From the NCBI GenBank assembly GCA_017311185.1, contig JAESUZ010005088.1, positions 1 through 64,000 on the forward strand: 64,000 nucleotides of DNA, read 5' to 3'. Made by a program: the position numbers and the translations under genes. This DNA comes from Proteles cristata cristata (Eukaryota > Chordata > Mammalia > Carnivora > Hyaenidae). Positions 1 through 10,690 of the stretch are shown piece by piece (position 1 is the first letter of the stretch; each line of letters opens with the position of its first letter). The notes beneath the pieces were generated by a model. The model did no database searches. It was not told where the DNA came from and saw nothing but the letters and a program-made list of their open reading frames with translations.

Positions 1-78
1 AAATAAATAAAAAAAAAAAAAAAACATTTAAGTCTTTTATAGTTGGTCTCAGTAGGTACTATTATTTATTTATTTAAA

Positions 79-140
79 AAAGTTTTTTTTTTTAATGTCT
101 ATTTTATTTTGAGAGAGAGACAGAGAGTGAGTGGGGGAGG

Positions 141-190
<50 letters not shown>

Positions 191-318
191 ATCTGAAGCA
201 GGCTCCAGGCTTTCAGCTATCAGCACAGAGCCTGATGCGGGGCTCAAACCCACAGACTGTGAGATCATGACCTGAGCCGAAGTCGGACGCTTAACTGACT
301 GAACCACCTAGGTGCCCC
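79..318 (-). mobile_element. CAN-SINE (felid type), nested
   Basis: Antisense copy with T-rich tail at 79, an expanded (GA)n block at about 141-186 and the head ending GGTGCCCC at 318. It sits in the tail of the older SINE at 330-517. Confidence 0.9.
141..186. repeat. (GA)n microsatellite
   Basis: About 23 uninterrupted GA units grown from the CT-rich body of the SINE at 79-318. Confidence 0.9.
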
Positions 319-329
319 TTCCCTATTTA

Positions 330-517
330 TTTATTTTTTAATGTTTATTTTTGAGAGAGAGAAAGAGTGTCAGCAGGGGAGTGGCGGAGAGAGGGCAAGA
401 CACAAAATCCAAAGCAGGCTCCAAACTTCAGCACAGAGCCTGACGTGGAACTTGAACTCATGAACCAAGAGATTATGCCCTGAGCCGAAGTGGGATGCTT
501 AACCAACTGAGCCACTC
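330..517 (-). mobile_element. CAN-SINE, 5' truncated, host of the nested copy
   Basis: Antisense copy whose head stops at GCCACTC and lacks the GGGGCGCC end. The pair is bounded by GTAGGTACTATT at 52-63 and 519-530, the target duplication of this older insertion. Confidence 0.85.
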
Positions 518-531
518 GGTAGGTACTATTG

Positions 532-2700
532 TTAATCATGTTTTATCAAATGAGCATGTGGAGGCTTCCCAGGGTTACTCTGATAATAAATCCACACCAG
601 GGAGAACCCTGGCCATCTGACTTCAGAGCTGGTGGCCCATAGACGCAGAAGCTGGGGGCCCAGGACACCTGGTGCTGCCTGCTCTTGGAGCACCGGCTGA
701 GGACAGCACCACTGCTTAAAATCACCTGGAAAAACACACAGGCCTCATCTTCACCAGAGGTGAAATGAAACAGCTTTATTCCCAAAACTGGAAAAAAAAA
801 AATCTCAGCTGACTAGTGCCTTGTCGGAGGTCACATGTCACTGGGCTGCACCAGGGCTCTGGTCTCGTGAGCTATAAGGCATTTCTGCCTGTGCTTGTCC
901 GGTTTGCTTGATTTTCTGAATTTTGACACTCTTCAGAGGGGAACCAGGCACGCCGCCTCAGCTGTGGGGACTAGAGACGTCAGGGGCAGGGACTATGTTC
1001 TCATCTGACCGTATTTTTTAAGAAAATTTACAAAGTTCTAGAATCCTAACAAGTTGAGAATTTATAATTCTAGGAATTCATTGAAAGACCCAATGTTCCA
1101 TAAAGTAAATCAACTGTTTTCTTTCTTTCATGTGTCAAACCTGTTCTTTTTCTTACTCACACTCTCTTTCTGAGGAGAGAAATGGGGCTGTAACATGGAT
1201 GCCATTGGTAAAACGGATGTTTCTAACTTGAAATTACATGCACTATGGTCATGGGTGTTGACCACTCTTAACAGTTGTGTTTACTATTGAAGTTGGGAAC
1301 ACAGACTTGGATTATAGTTTGTGTACTGTACTGCTCTAAAAATGGATTATTTTTAGTTCAAAGTTTTGCTACAAGCCCTTTCCCACCACTTAATTGACTC
1401 TTCAGTCACGACTTGCAGCACACATGTCAGCATTCCCCCGGACGCTAAGCACACACAATATGGTTGACCCAATGGCGGGCTCTCTGGGAATTACTGGATT
1501 CTCTTTCTGTTGCTTTTAATGCTGGAAGTGGGATCCATTCTGGTTTCCTTCCAGTTCTCTAATGGAGATCTAAGGGGTATATGTCTGTCTTCTTTCAAAG
1601 TTTATCCCTAATAGCTCTTGGTGGTCATTGTAAAATTATCCATCTGCAACCTAACAGATTGTAAACGAAATAGGTGTTTTAGTTATTTGTTTTGCTGCTG
1701 CCTGATGGTACCTCTGTTTGAGTCATTGAATACTTTCAAAGCATAACCTTTAAAAGTGTGTTTCCACATCTTAATTTGCCACTTGGCACATTTTGTTCTA
1801 ACAAACCAGAAGCAAATTTTTATTTCATGAGAAACTGCTTGCCATACTTTAATTTAGGTCTTCTTAGAAGATTATTAACGAACCTGTGCAGTGGATGCGG
1901 GCCCTCTGTTGACAAAACAGTGGCATTAAGATTCAGCAGTGTGTATTCTCAAAGGCCAGGAGTAGCTTTTGGGAGATACTGAAAACCAGCATTATTAACC
2001 AAAGGATAAGCTTGTGATTCTGCCTCTAACCTAGTATTTGGAACATCCTTGATTTTCCTTTATTTTATCTATCTTATTCTCTTTTTTAGAAACATCTTGC
2101 TGATTATGGAGTATAACTTTGAATAAATAAATGGGCAAAATGCTAAACATTGTTTAAACAGTCACGTTCCGTTCTTTGAAACTAGATAATATATCTGTAC
2201 TTCGGCTTTTTATAGCATTTTTCGAAAGCAGTTACCTTAGTTAGTGTTTCTCAGTTGTGAATACTAAGGTTTTTGTGATTGAATTTGGTTGTTATATCAT
2301 TATTTTTTTACTTCTTATGATGGTTTTCCCTCCTTTTTCCTTTTTACAAATTTGAGATTATTACTATGGAATGGCTGAATTTCAAGAGTCTTTTGCCAAC
2401 AGGTAGCAAAATGTATAACGACTTTCTCTATGAAGGAAAGGAGATTTCAGCTCTGGTGCCTGTGTCTTAAAATGATTGTTCCTTTGGTTAGATTTTTTTT
2501 TCTTTTTTCTTCTTGTTTGGAGTTCTGAAATTTTTAACTTGGTTCACCAGATTATCAAAAGCACACCAGAAAATGGTATGTGTCAGTAAATTTTTCAAAA
2601 GAAGTAGTTAAATTCTTTCATCAATATTGTTAACATTTACTTTAATTTTATCTAGGTAATATGAGTATATGGACTTAAAGAATCAAATGTGTTGCAAGGT
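532..2700. other. Single-copy sequence, nothing recognised
   Basis: AT-rich with no SINE, LINE or exon that I can identify. Bases 590-730 are more GC-rich but show no clear signal. Confidence 0.5.
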
Positions 2701-2710
2701 TTATTTTTTA

Positions 2711-2966
2711 ATAAAAATTTTTTTTTTAACTTTATTTCGAGAGAGAGGGAGAGAGGGCGCGCTAGCAGGGGAGGAGTAGAGGGAGGGAGGGAGAGAGAGA
2801 GAGAGGGAGAGAGAGAGAGAGAGAAGAGAGGGAGAGAATCCCAAGCAGGCTCAGAGCTGCCATCACAGAGCCATAGGAGGGACACAGTTTCAGAAACCCA
2901 TGTGATCACACCTGAGGTGAAGCCAAGAGCTGGACACTTAACTGATTGAGTTCACGCTGGTGCCCC
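2711..2966 (-). mobile_element. CAN-SINE, diverged
   Basis: T-rich tail, long purine (GAGAGG)n middle at about 2740-2835, diverged tRNA-like part and head remnant GGTGCCCC at 2959-2966. Confidence 0.8.
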
Positions 2967-3047
2967 TGTTATTTATTTTTAAATAGGTTTTTTGTTGTGT
3001 CCCGTTCATCCTTGGGTCCCACTCCATAGAAACAACTGGTTTTAACC

Positions 3048-3159
3048 TTTTATTTTTAAAGTTTTATTTATATAAGTAATCTCTACACTCAACATGGGGC
3101 TCAGACTCCCAACCACAGGTCAAGAGTTACACTTCCAACTGAGGCAGCCAAGTATCCCT
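3048..3159 (-). mobile_element. Old CAN-SINE (short, dog-like type)
   Basis: Shows the TAAGTAATCTCTACAC, CAACATGGGGCTC and GATCAAGAG-like motifs of the older carnivore SINE without the long CT body. Diverged. Confidence 0.7.
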
Positions 3160-3885
3160 CTTTTAACTTTTAAACCATTTCTTTTGTTGTCTCAGTATTT
3201 ATAAAGAACTTGCTTGTGTTTTTGTTTTCTATTTTGGACGTTATTTGTTGCCTTTGCCTGATGGGAGATGAGGACTTAGCTTTTTTAGATCACCTACTTT
3301 TTCCTCCATCTTCCCAATGTAGTTGTATCACAGTTTGTGGATAAACCAATATCAAATGTTTCTATTATTATGCCAGTGCATATATTGTTATAGCTGAAGC
3401 ATATACTGTGACTTTTGTTTTATGAATTCTTCAGTTTATTTCCTGGAGTTAATAATTTTCTTTGTGTCTTGTATTTATTTCATTGTTTAATTTTGTATGT
3501 TTCTGTCTCTAAATCAGCCTCTCATTTTCCAACAGAACTATACAAAACTCCCTTAAATTTAATAGAAAATGTTAAGGACTGTCTAAAGTGTTCCTGGTGG
3601 TGTCCCTTCTGCAGCCTTTTGTCTTAATGTCTAGGCCTGCCACTTAGCTGCTGGAAGGGGTCTTCCCGTTCATGTTACTCTGAACATCTCCTTAGAGATA
3701 ATTTTTTACGGATCTTTGTTTGTTCCCTCCTTCATTTGTGGAGTAATGTCCTGAAAGACTGTGCAAAAGAAGTAAATATTTTGAGATTGTGAACATCTTA
3801 AATGTCTTTCTTATATACTCATACTTAATTCATAGTTTGGCTGGGTTTGGAATTTTTGGTTGGATACTATTTTTCGTTAAATTAA
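3160..3885. other. Single-copy AT-rich sequence
   Basis: No feature recognised. The 70-codon open frame here resembles nothing known. Confidence 0.45.
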
Positions 3886-3890
3886 AAAAA

Positions 3891-4107
3891 ATTTTTTAAT
3901 GGTTTTTTTATTTATTTCTAAGAGAGAGAGACAGTGTGAGCAGGGGAGGGTCAGAGAGAGAGAGGGAGATACAGAATCTGAAACAGGCTCCAGGCTGCAA
4001 GCTAGCTGTCAGCACAGAGCCCTACACGGGGCTCGAACCCATGAACTGTGAGATCATAACCTGAGCCGAAGTTGGACGCTTAACCGACTGAGCCACCCAG
4101 GCGCCCC
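3891..4107 (-). mobile_element. CAN-SINE (felid type), full length
   Basis: Antisense and complete to the head ACCCAGGCGCCCC. It has TTATTTATTTCTAAGAGAG at the tail junction and GAAACAGGC in the body, so it is intermediate towards the young group at 8296. Confidence 0.9.
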
Positions 4108-4367
4108 AATTTTTCCTTAAATGTTTGAAGGCACTGTTTTATTGTCTTTCAGTTCCCAAAAAAGGAGCCTGACCGTTTTGCAGTGTATACTGACCTGAAA
4201 ACCAGTAGGACCCTTTTAGCGTTGTTATTAGAATGGTGCCCTTGGAAAGATAAATAGAGCACTTAGTTATTTGAGAGAGTGTCATTTTTACTCCCATATA
4301 TTAAATGAAGGTAGTAGTTCAGTCCCCTGTAGAAATATTGTGGAGAAAAGCAGTAAAAAAAATTTTA

Positions 4368-4612
4368 GGGGCGCCTGGGTGGCTCAGTTGGTTAAATGTC
4401 CAACTTTGGCTCAGGTCATGATCTCGAGATCTGGGAGTTTGAGTCCCCTCATCAGGCTCATGCTGACGGCTCAGAACCTGGAGCTTGCTTAGTATTCTGT
4501 GTCTCCTTCTCTCTCTACCCCTCCCCGGCTCATGCTTCCTCTCTCTTGCTCTCTCTCTGTCTCCCTCCCCAACCCCCTGCCCCTGTCTCTAAAGAATAAA
4601 CATTAAAAAAAA
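4368..4612 (+). mobile_element. CAN-SINE (felid type), full length
   Basis: Starts GGGGCGCCTGGGTGGCTCAG and ends in AATAAACATTAAAAAAAA. The CT-rich body is long. Confidence 0.93.
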
Positions 4613-4668
4613 TTAAAATTTTAAGGTAACTATGACTATCATAGAAAATCACTTTGTTTTCCTTCTTT

Positions 4669-4826
4669 TTTTTAAAAGTTTATTTTGGGTGGGGGCAGAG
4701 AGAGAGAGAGAAAGAGAGAGAATCCCAAGCAGGCTCTGTGTTTTCAGTGTAGAGTCCATTGAGGGGCTCCATGCCATAACTTGAGCCAAAACCAAGAGTC
4801 AGACACTGAGCCATCCAAGTGTCCCC
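4669..4826 (-). mobile_element. CAN-SINE, internally deleted
   Basis: A 158-base antisense copy with tail, short GA block, reduced tRNA-like part and head ending AAGTGTCCCC. Confidence 0.85.
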
Positions 4827-4885
4827 TGTATTCATATTTTAAAGCACATATCTAGATATTTTGATTTTCTAAGGAGTGCTCTTTA

Positions 4886-5104
4886 TTTTTTTTATTTTTT
4901 TATTTATTTCTAGGAGAGAGAGACAGCGTGAGCAGGGGAGGGTCAGAGAGAGAGGAAGATACAGACTCTGAAACAGGCTCCAGGCCCTGAGCTGGCAGTC
5001 AGCACAGAGCCCCACGCAGGGCTCTAACCCACGAACTGTGAGATCATGACCTAAGCGAAAGTCGAAAGTCGGACACTTAACCGACTAAGCCACCCAGGCG
5101 CCCC
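4886..5104 (-). mobile_element. Young-type CAN-SINE
   Basis: Carries the diagnostic states ACCTAAGCGAAAGTC, GAGCTGGCAGTC and TTTCTAGGAGAG. A perfect target duplication TAAGGAGTGCTCTTTA lies at 4870-4885 and 5105-5120. It has a 7-base internal duplication (GAAAGTC twice). Confidence 0.95.
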
Positions 5105-5130
5105 TAAGGAGTGCTCTTTAGAATTCAAAT

Positions 5131-5148
5131 GGATTTTATTTTTTATTT

Positions 5149-5208
<60 letters not shown>

Positions 5209-5397
5209 AAGAGAAAGCATTCAGGCTTTGCTAGTGGGGAGAGGGGAGGGAGAGAGAGGGAGAGGAAGAGAGTATCTTAATCAGTTTTTATGCTCAGTGC
5301 AAGTCTGTCTCAGAGCTCCATCCCAAGACCCTGGGGCCATGATGCAAGGCGAGATCAAGAATCAGATGCTCAATCTACTGAGCCACCCAGCCATCCC
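5131..5397 (-). mobile_element. CAN-SINE, diverged, with expanded GA block
   Basis: A long GA/GAAA purine tract at about 5150-5217, then a diverged tRNA-like part ending AGCCACCCAGCCATCCC. Confidence 0.8.
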
Positions 5398-7233
5398 TTG
5401 AATCCAAGATTTTAAATTGACAAGATACGTATGATAATATTTGGATATTTTGCCTTAAAATTTTCATAATATAATATTTACTTCCATATAAACTGGAGTC
5501 CACAAATGATAATGCATTTCTTTTTGGTTGCCTGTTTAGAGAATAGAATCATGAAATTGGATTTTTTGAAATAAAATATCTTTCAGGTTTAGATATTATA
5601 AATTTCTTTTGCAGTCTAGTGGAATTTAAAAAAATACCACCTTTTTAAAAGCAGAAATCAACCAGTTTGTTGGAGATAAAAAAAAAAACTTTTTAAATTA
5701 ATTTGCATTGGTGTGGTTTCTTAGCAAAATTTGCATTGAAGAAGTATTGCCATTATAATGTTTGGTTTCTATGTAATTTAGTGTAATGATAGTGAATGAG
5801 GTGGTCAATAGAAAATATCAGTAGAAAATAGATAAAAATGGCAAGTATCAATCTTAATCCAGCTGCTAATTGTTGCTATGTAACTCTTTTAGCACTGGTT
5901 ACTATGGTTTTTCTCCAGCCTTTATTAATTATCACAAAAGATGAACTGTTCCTCCTACTACACTCACTAAATTAGCTCTTCTTTAATGTTGAAGAATAGC
6001 CAGGAAGACTTATAGTTCAGACTTCATAACAAGTCTTATTTTAGGATAATGTGCTTTTCTAGTTTGTTTAGGAACCTTTTTGGCCTTTTCCCCAGAGGCA
6101 TTAATCCTTGGCTGGAAAGAAGAAACTCTAGTCCTCCATACCACCTGACTACAAACTGCGACCATAAAGCCTTAGACTCTTAAAACAAACATTTTCAACC
6201 TTATACCACCGACTTCCTGTTTTTAAAGCTTTTCTGACCTTCCTGAGAAAAGACCAGTACAGCTATGGTTACATCCTGTGGTTATTATCATTAAAAAAAA
6301 AAACCCCAAACTATTGAATTTTTCTAAAGCCCTTGAGTATAAAAGTGATTAATGCACCAAAAAATGTAAATAGCATTGGACTCATGTCTGATCTTTGCTA
6401 GGCTTTCAATACAAGATTATAGAACCAGGTCAGCTTTTAATGCGTCTCTGTTTGTTCAACGTCTGCTACAATTGGAATGTCAGGAAAATCTCACATTAAA
6501 AGGATCTGCCCTATTCTGGAGAGATTGTAAAAGAAGCATTTGGCAGTCATTTCCTTTCACTTGTGAGAAAGAACATGCTTTACATTATAATTGTTTAAGC
6601 ATACCAGAGTCTGGTGGGGCGCTCATATTTTTCATTTGTTAGCTTGCTCTGCAGATTGGAGAGGATGATCAGTGTTTAGGTTTCATTGTTAGAATTAATC
6701 AAATGATGTAAATGTTAGAAGTTAGCCCATGTCTTCCTTTGTACTAAGTTGTGTTTCTTGTAGCCCAAATATTTGCTTTTTCAAGTCAGTTAAAATTAAA
6801 CTTGAATAGATGTTCAGAATTTGTTTTCACAATAATCTCACTCACCTCTAACCCCTCCTTCCTCCAAGAGGGAAGAAACCACCCTGTGTTGTTTAGGTCA
6901 AACATTCTTGAGACTAGTGGCTTTTGGTTTTTGTCTTAGCCAGTGTTTGAGTGGATGTTTTGAACTAGATAGAGTCTTTTTGACATTTTCTAGAGAGAAG
7001 TGATCAGTTTTTAGGCAGAAAAGTACTGGATTGTTACCACTCCTGGTGATGTGGAAACTGGCAAATTGTACTCATATAATAATGTTTTAAAACCTTTAAA
7101 TTCATATTTTTCCTTATATAGATGTTTGTGACTTTATTTTAAAAGGAATTTGGTTTATTGGATGCACATTATCAGAGAAGACATACATCAGATTTTTTTA
7201 AAAAGGGCAAAGCAGTATTTTGGATTTGTAATA
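5398..7233. other. Single-copy AT-rich sequence
   Basis: No repeat family or exon recognised. The 88-codon plus frame at 6376-6642 resembles no known protein and lacks a coding context. Confidence 0.5.
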
Positions 7234-7440
7234 ATAATTATTATTTCATTAAAGTTTATTTACTTACTTAGAAGAAAGCAGGGGAGAGGCAGAGAGCAAG
7301 AGAGAGAGTGAATCCCAAGTAGGCTCTGCACTGTCAACACGGGAGCCCAACGCTGGGCTCCATCTCACTAACCCTGAGATGGTGACCTGAGCCGAAACCA
7401 AGAGTTGTACGCTTAACCAGCTGAGTCATCCAGGCGCCCC
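7234..7440 (-). mobile_element. CAN-SINE (felid type)
   Basis: Antisense, with head CCAGGCGCCCC at 7430-7440. Imperfect target duplication TGGATTTGTAATA (7221) and TGGATTCGTAATA (7441). Confidence 0.9.
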
Positions 7441-8279
7441 TGGATTCGTAATAGTTACTTTAATTGCACAATTATCTATCTGGTATTTTGAATTCTTGGT
7501 ATAATGATTCCAGTTGGAGTTTTAGTTTTCTTAAGAATACTTCCAATAAACTTGCTTGGATAACCCCACTGGTTTTATCATATATTGTCAGCTCAGAGTA
7601 CATAAAGGGCCCCATTCAAAGCACCCTCTCAGGGTTTTGAGTCCTTGAGCTAATTTCTTCCATAAAACTCTTGTTTTTTTAATCTGTAATAATGAGAAAG
7701 CTCTCTTCTTAACTAGGTTTTTGCTCTTTTAAAGTAATGTTTTATTGGAACATTATGATTTCACCTATATACCCTGAGATCACTGGTGCATTTTAAATAG
7801 AGGTGAAAACATCCATGAGTTTTTAAAACATATGCTCTCTTAAAAGTCTGTCTCTCTCCCAAGTGTCTTGAAGGCTTCGTTCGCATCCTTCATCAGTTAG
7901 AGGGCTGCACACATTTGCTGACTCCCTGTGTTGGACGAGTGTGCTGGGAGCCCTCCCCGGACCTGGTCTTCTGCTCCGTCCTCATTCAGATGGGGTCGGC
8001 CGCTGCAGGCCTTGTCCGCTCTGCGCACCCTCCCGTTGACTATATTTTAATGATGTTGGATAACTTTTGCACTTCATGAAGTAACTTCTTTAAATACTTA
8101 TTAGCAGTTTGTCACTCAGATATTTGTTTGGGGCTATATTAGGAAGTGTAAAACAAAAAGGGAAATTATAATTAGCATCCAGCCTTACTAAATTTGTCCT
8201 TCTATATTTAATTCTGAAGACTGTATTCTTTATAGTTTTACTGAAGTTTAGCCTCTTTGATTTTTAGAATGTGATGTTA
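7441..8279. other. Single-copy sequence
   Basis: Nothing recognised. 7850-8040 is more GC-rich than its surroundings, without a clear signal. Confidence 0.4.
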
Positions 8280-8295
8280 TTTCCAGTTATTTTTA

Positions 8296-8521
8296 TTTTT
8301 ATTTATTTATTTTTTAATGTTTTATTTCTAGGAGAGAGAGAGAGAGAGACAGCGTGAGCAGGGGAGGGTCAGAGAGAGAGGGAGTCACAGACTGAAACAG
8401 GCTCCAGGCTCTGAGCTGGCAGTCAGCACAGAGCCCGACGCGGGGCTCGAACCCACGAACCGCGAGATCATGACCTAAGCGAAAGTCGGACGCTTAACCG
8501 ACTAAGCCACCCAGGCGCCCC
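8296..8521 (-). mobile_element. Young-type CAN-SINE, nearly intact
   Basis: Very little decay: head, box B (GGGCTCGAACCC on this strand) and CpGs are kept. Target duplication TTTCCAGTTATTTTTA at 8280-8295 and 8525-8540. Confidence 0.96.
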
Positions 8522-8654
8522 AATTTTCCAGTTATTTTTAAAGAGCGTATTATGTAGACTCAAAGCAGTATCTAGGTTGAATTTGTTTTATTCTTTTATT
8601 TAAAGATTTGTTTTATGGTAGTAGGAGCACTTAACAGGAGATCTAACCTCTTTA

Positions 8655-8853
8655 AAATTTTTTAAAAATGTTTGTTTATTTTTGAGAGAGAGATAGCATG
8701 AGCAGGGGAAGGGCAGAAAGAGGGAGACACAGAATCCGAAGCAGGTGCCTGGCTCTGAGCTGACAGCTGATGTGGGGCTTGAACTCATGAACCATGAGGT
8801 TATGACCTGAGCCGAAGTTGGACGCTTAACAGACTGAGCCATCCAGGCGCCCC
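8655..8853 (-). mobile_element. CAN-SINE (felid type)
   Basis: Antisense with a slightly shortened middle. Head ends CATCCAGGCGCCCC. The minus open frame across it is a by-product of the repeat. Confidence 0.9.
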
Positions 8854-9243
8854 TCAAAAGTTTTATTTTTAAATGTAGAAGAGTAAATAGTAAGATTCTG
8901 GCATTAAAGGACATAAGAGCTCACTGTGCCCTAATAATTGGAGATATTTGTCTAATTAATGCAAAATATGCTCCTGGTTCTCTGTGGACATAATTATCAT
9001 CACCAACTTGATATAAGTTTTTATATATCTGTTTTTCAGTACTTTCACCTACAAAGAAACTATGTGAGTTGATCATGAAATGTTGGCTGAATGGAAAGTG
9101 ATGTGATACATGAATGGATAGGTAATTGGGTAGGAAAGTTATTTTAAAAATTCATGTAAGTAAATATCAGACCTTGATTTGCTTAAGACTTGCAAACTAT
9201 GGGTTAGATGATGGTTACCTATTATTTTTCTTTATTGCCGCAG
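8854..9243. other. Single-copy AT-rich sequence
   Basis: No feature recognised. Confidence 0.4.
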
Positions 9244-9357
9244 TTTTTTTTTAAGATTTTGTTTTTTAAAGCAATCTCTACAGTCAGCATGGGCTCAAAC
9301 CTATATAACCCCTGAGACTAAGAGTTGTGTGCTCCACCGACTGAGCCATGTGCCCTG
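9244..9357 (-). mobile_element. Old CAN-SINE (short type)
   Basis: T-run, AAGCAATCTCTACAG, CAGCATGGGCTC and CACCGACTGAGCCA mark an old antisense copy with a decayed head. Confidence 0.8.
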
Positions 9358-9411
9358 ATAGTTACCTGTTATTAAAATAGTATGTCATTCAGTAGTGCTA
9401 AAACTCCCTCC

Positions 9412-9637
9412 AAATAAATACATAAACTTTAAAAAATTTTAAAAATAAAAAGAAAAGGCTAGATATTAACTACCTATAGTTAGGAGGAGTCATGGAAAGA
9501 AATAGAGAATGGAGAGAGAGAGAGAGAGAGTCCGACCGACTGACTGACCGACCGACCAACCCAGGAGAGTGTATAATGCCAGACTCAAACCACCAGAATG
9601 CCATTGTGGAAACTGCCTATTGTTGTGAAGAGTATAA
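9412..9637. repeat. Local duplication, copy A
   Basis: About 225 bases matching 10202-10411 in direct orientation, with shared blocks TAGTTAGGAGGAGTCATGGA, AATGCCAGACTCAAACCACC and CTATTGTTGTGAAGAGTATA. The middle differs: here (GA)n is followed by a GACC/GACT tetranucleotide run at about 9532-9560. Confidence 0.88.
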
Positions 9638-10010
9638 AAGAGTATAAAGAAGTATTTTACATTTAATGTTCTAATTCTGATATCACATATATTTCAGAAT
9701 GTAAATCATAATTTCCTTTTAAAAAGAAAGGGCATGATACTAATGCTTAACCAGGGCAATAAGAGTACCTGTGCAATAAGGACTGTGCTGGGGAAACCAG
9801 GACTTGTGGGAAAGAACATTTTGATTTGGTTTAGTATGATTTGAAAGTATGTGGTGGAACCCAGAGGGCATTTGAAATGTAGATCTGTTGCTAAGAAGCA
9901 AGCCCAGGGCTGGAAAAATAAAATTTTGCAGTCAGTAACATAAAAACAGCTTGAGAGTAAGTCTTCTCACCCATGAGAGCCAGAGTGTGATTAAGAAGAG
10001 ACTAGACATT
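9638..10010. other. Spacer between the duplicated blocks
   Basis: Single-copy sequence with no recognised feature. It ends at the target site of the SINE at 10011. Confidence 0.45.
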
Positions 10011-10240
10011 GGGGCGCCTGTGTGGCTCAGTTGGTTAAGCGTCCGACCCTTGGTTTTGGCTCAGGTCTTGATCTTACAGGGTATGGATTCGAGCTCCACA
10101 TGAGGCCCCTCGCTGTAGTGTGGAGCCTGCTTGGGATTCTCCCTCCCTCTCTGCGCCTCCCCTGCTTGCTTACTCTCCCTCCCTCTCACCCTCCCCCCCT
10201 CCCCAAATAAATAAATTTTAAAAAGTTTAAAAAATAAAAA
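10011..10240 (+). mobile_element. CAN-SINE, longer CT-rich variant
   Basis: Starts GGGGCGCCTGTGTGGCTCAG, has CCCTTGGTTTTGGCTCAGG in place of the short felid form and a CCCTCC-rich body. Flanked by GAGACTAGACATT and GAGCCTAGACATT. Confidence 0.9.
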
Positions 10241-10411
10241 GGAGAGCCTAGACATTAACTATCTATAGTTAGGAGGAGTCATGGAAAGAAATAGAAAATG
10301 GAGAGAGAGAGGGAGAAATACACACACAGACACCCAGGAGAGTGCATAATGCCGGACTCAAACCACCAGAATGCCATTTGTGGAAATTGCCTATTGTTGT
10401 GAAGAGTATAA
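10202..10411. repeat. Local duplication, copy B
   Basis: Partner of 9412-9637 at an offset of about 789 bases. Its left end overlaps the tail of the SINE at 10011, and copy A begins with a similar AAATAAATA tail-like stretch. The middle has a short ACACACACAGACA run where copy A has GACC units. Confidence 0.88.
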
Positions 10412-10471
10412 ATTGGTCCAGATTTTTGGAGGGCAGGTTGGTTCAGTGTCTTTAACTAAAATGTGCATACT

Positions 10472-10690
10472 TGGGCACCTGGGTGGCTCAGTCGGTTAAG
10501 TGTCTGACTTCGGCTCAGGTCATGGATCTCAGGGTTTGTGAATTTAAACCCTGTCTTGGGCTTTATGCCGACAGCTCCGAGTCTGGAGCCTGCTGCGGAT
10601 TTTGTGTCTCCCTCTCTCTCTGCCCCTCACCTGTTCCTGCTGTTTGTCTCTATCAAAAATAAACATTAAGAAAAATATAAAAAAATAAAA
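10472..10690 (+). mobile_element. CAN-SINE (felid type)
   Basis: Starts TGGGCACCTGGGTGGCTCAG and ends AAATAAACATTAAGAAAAAT. Possible short target duplication around TGCATA. Confidence 0.92.
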
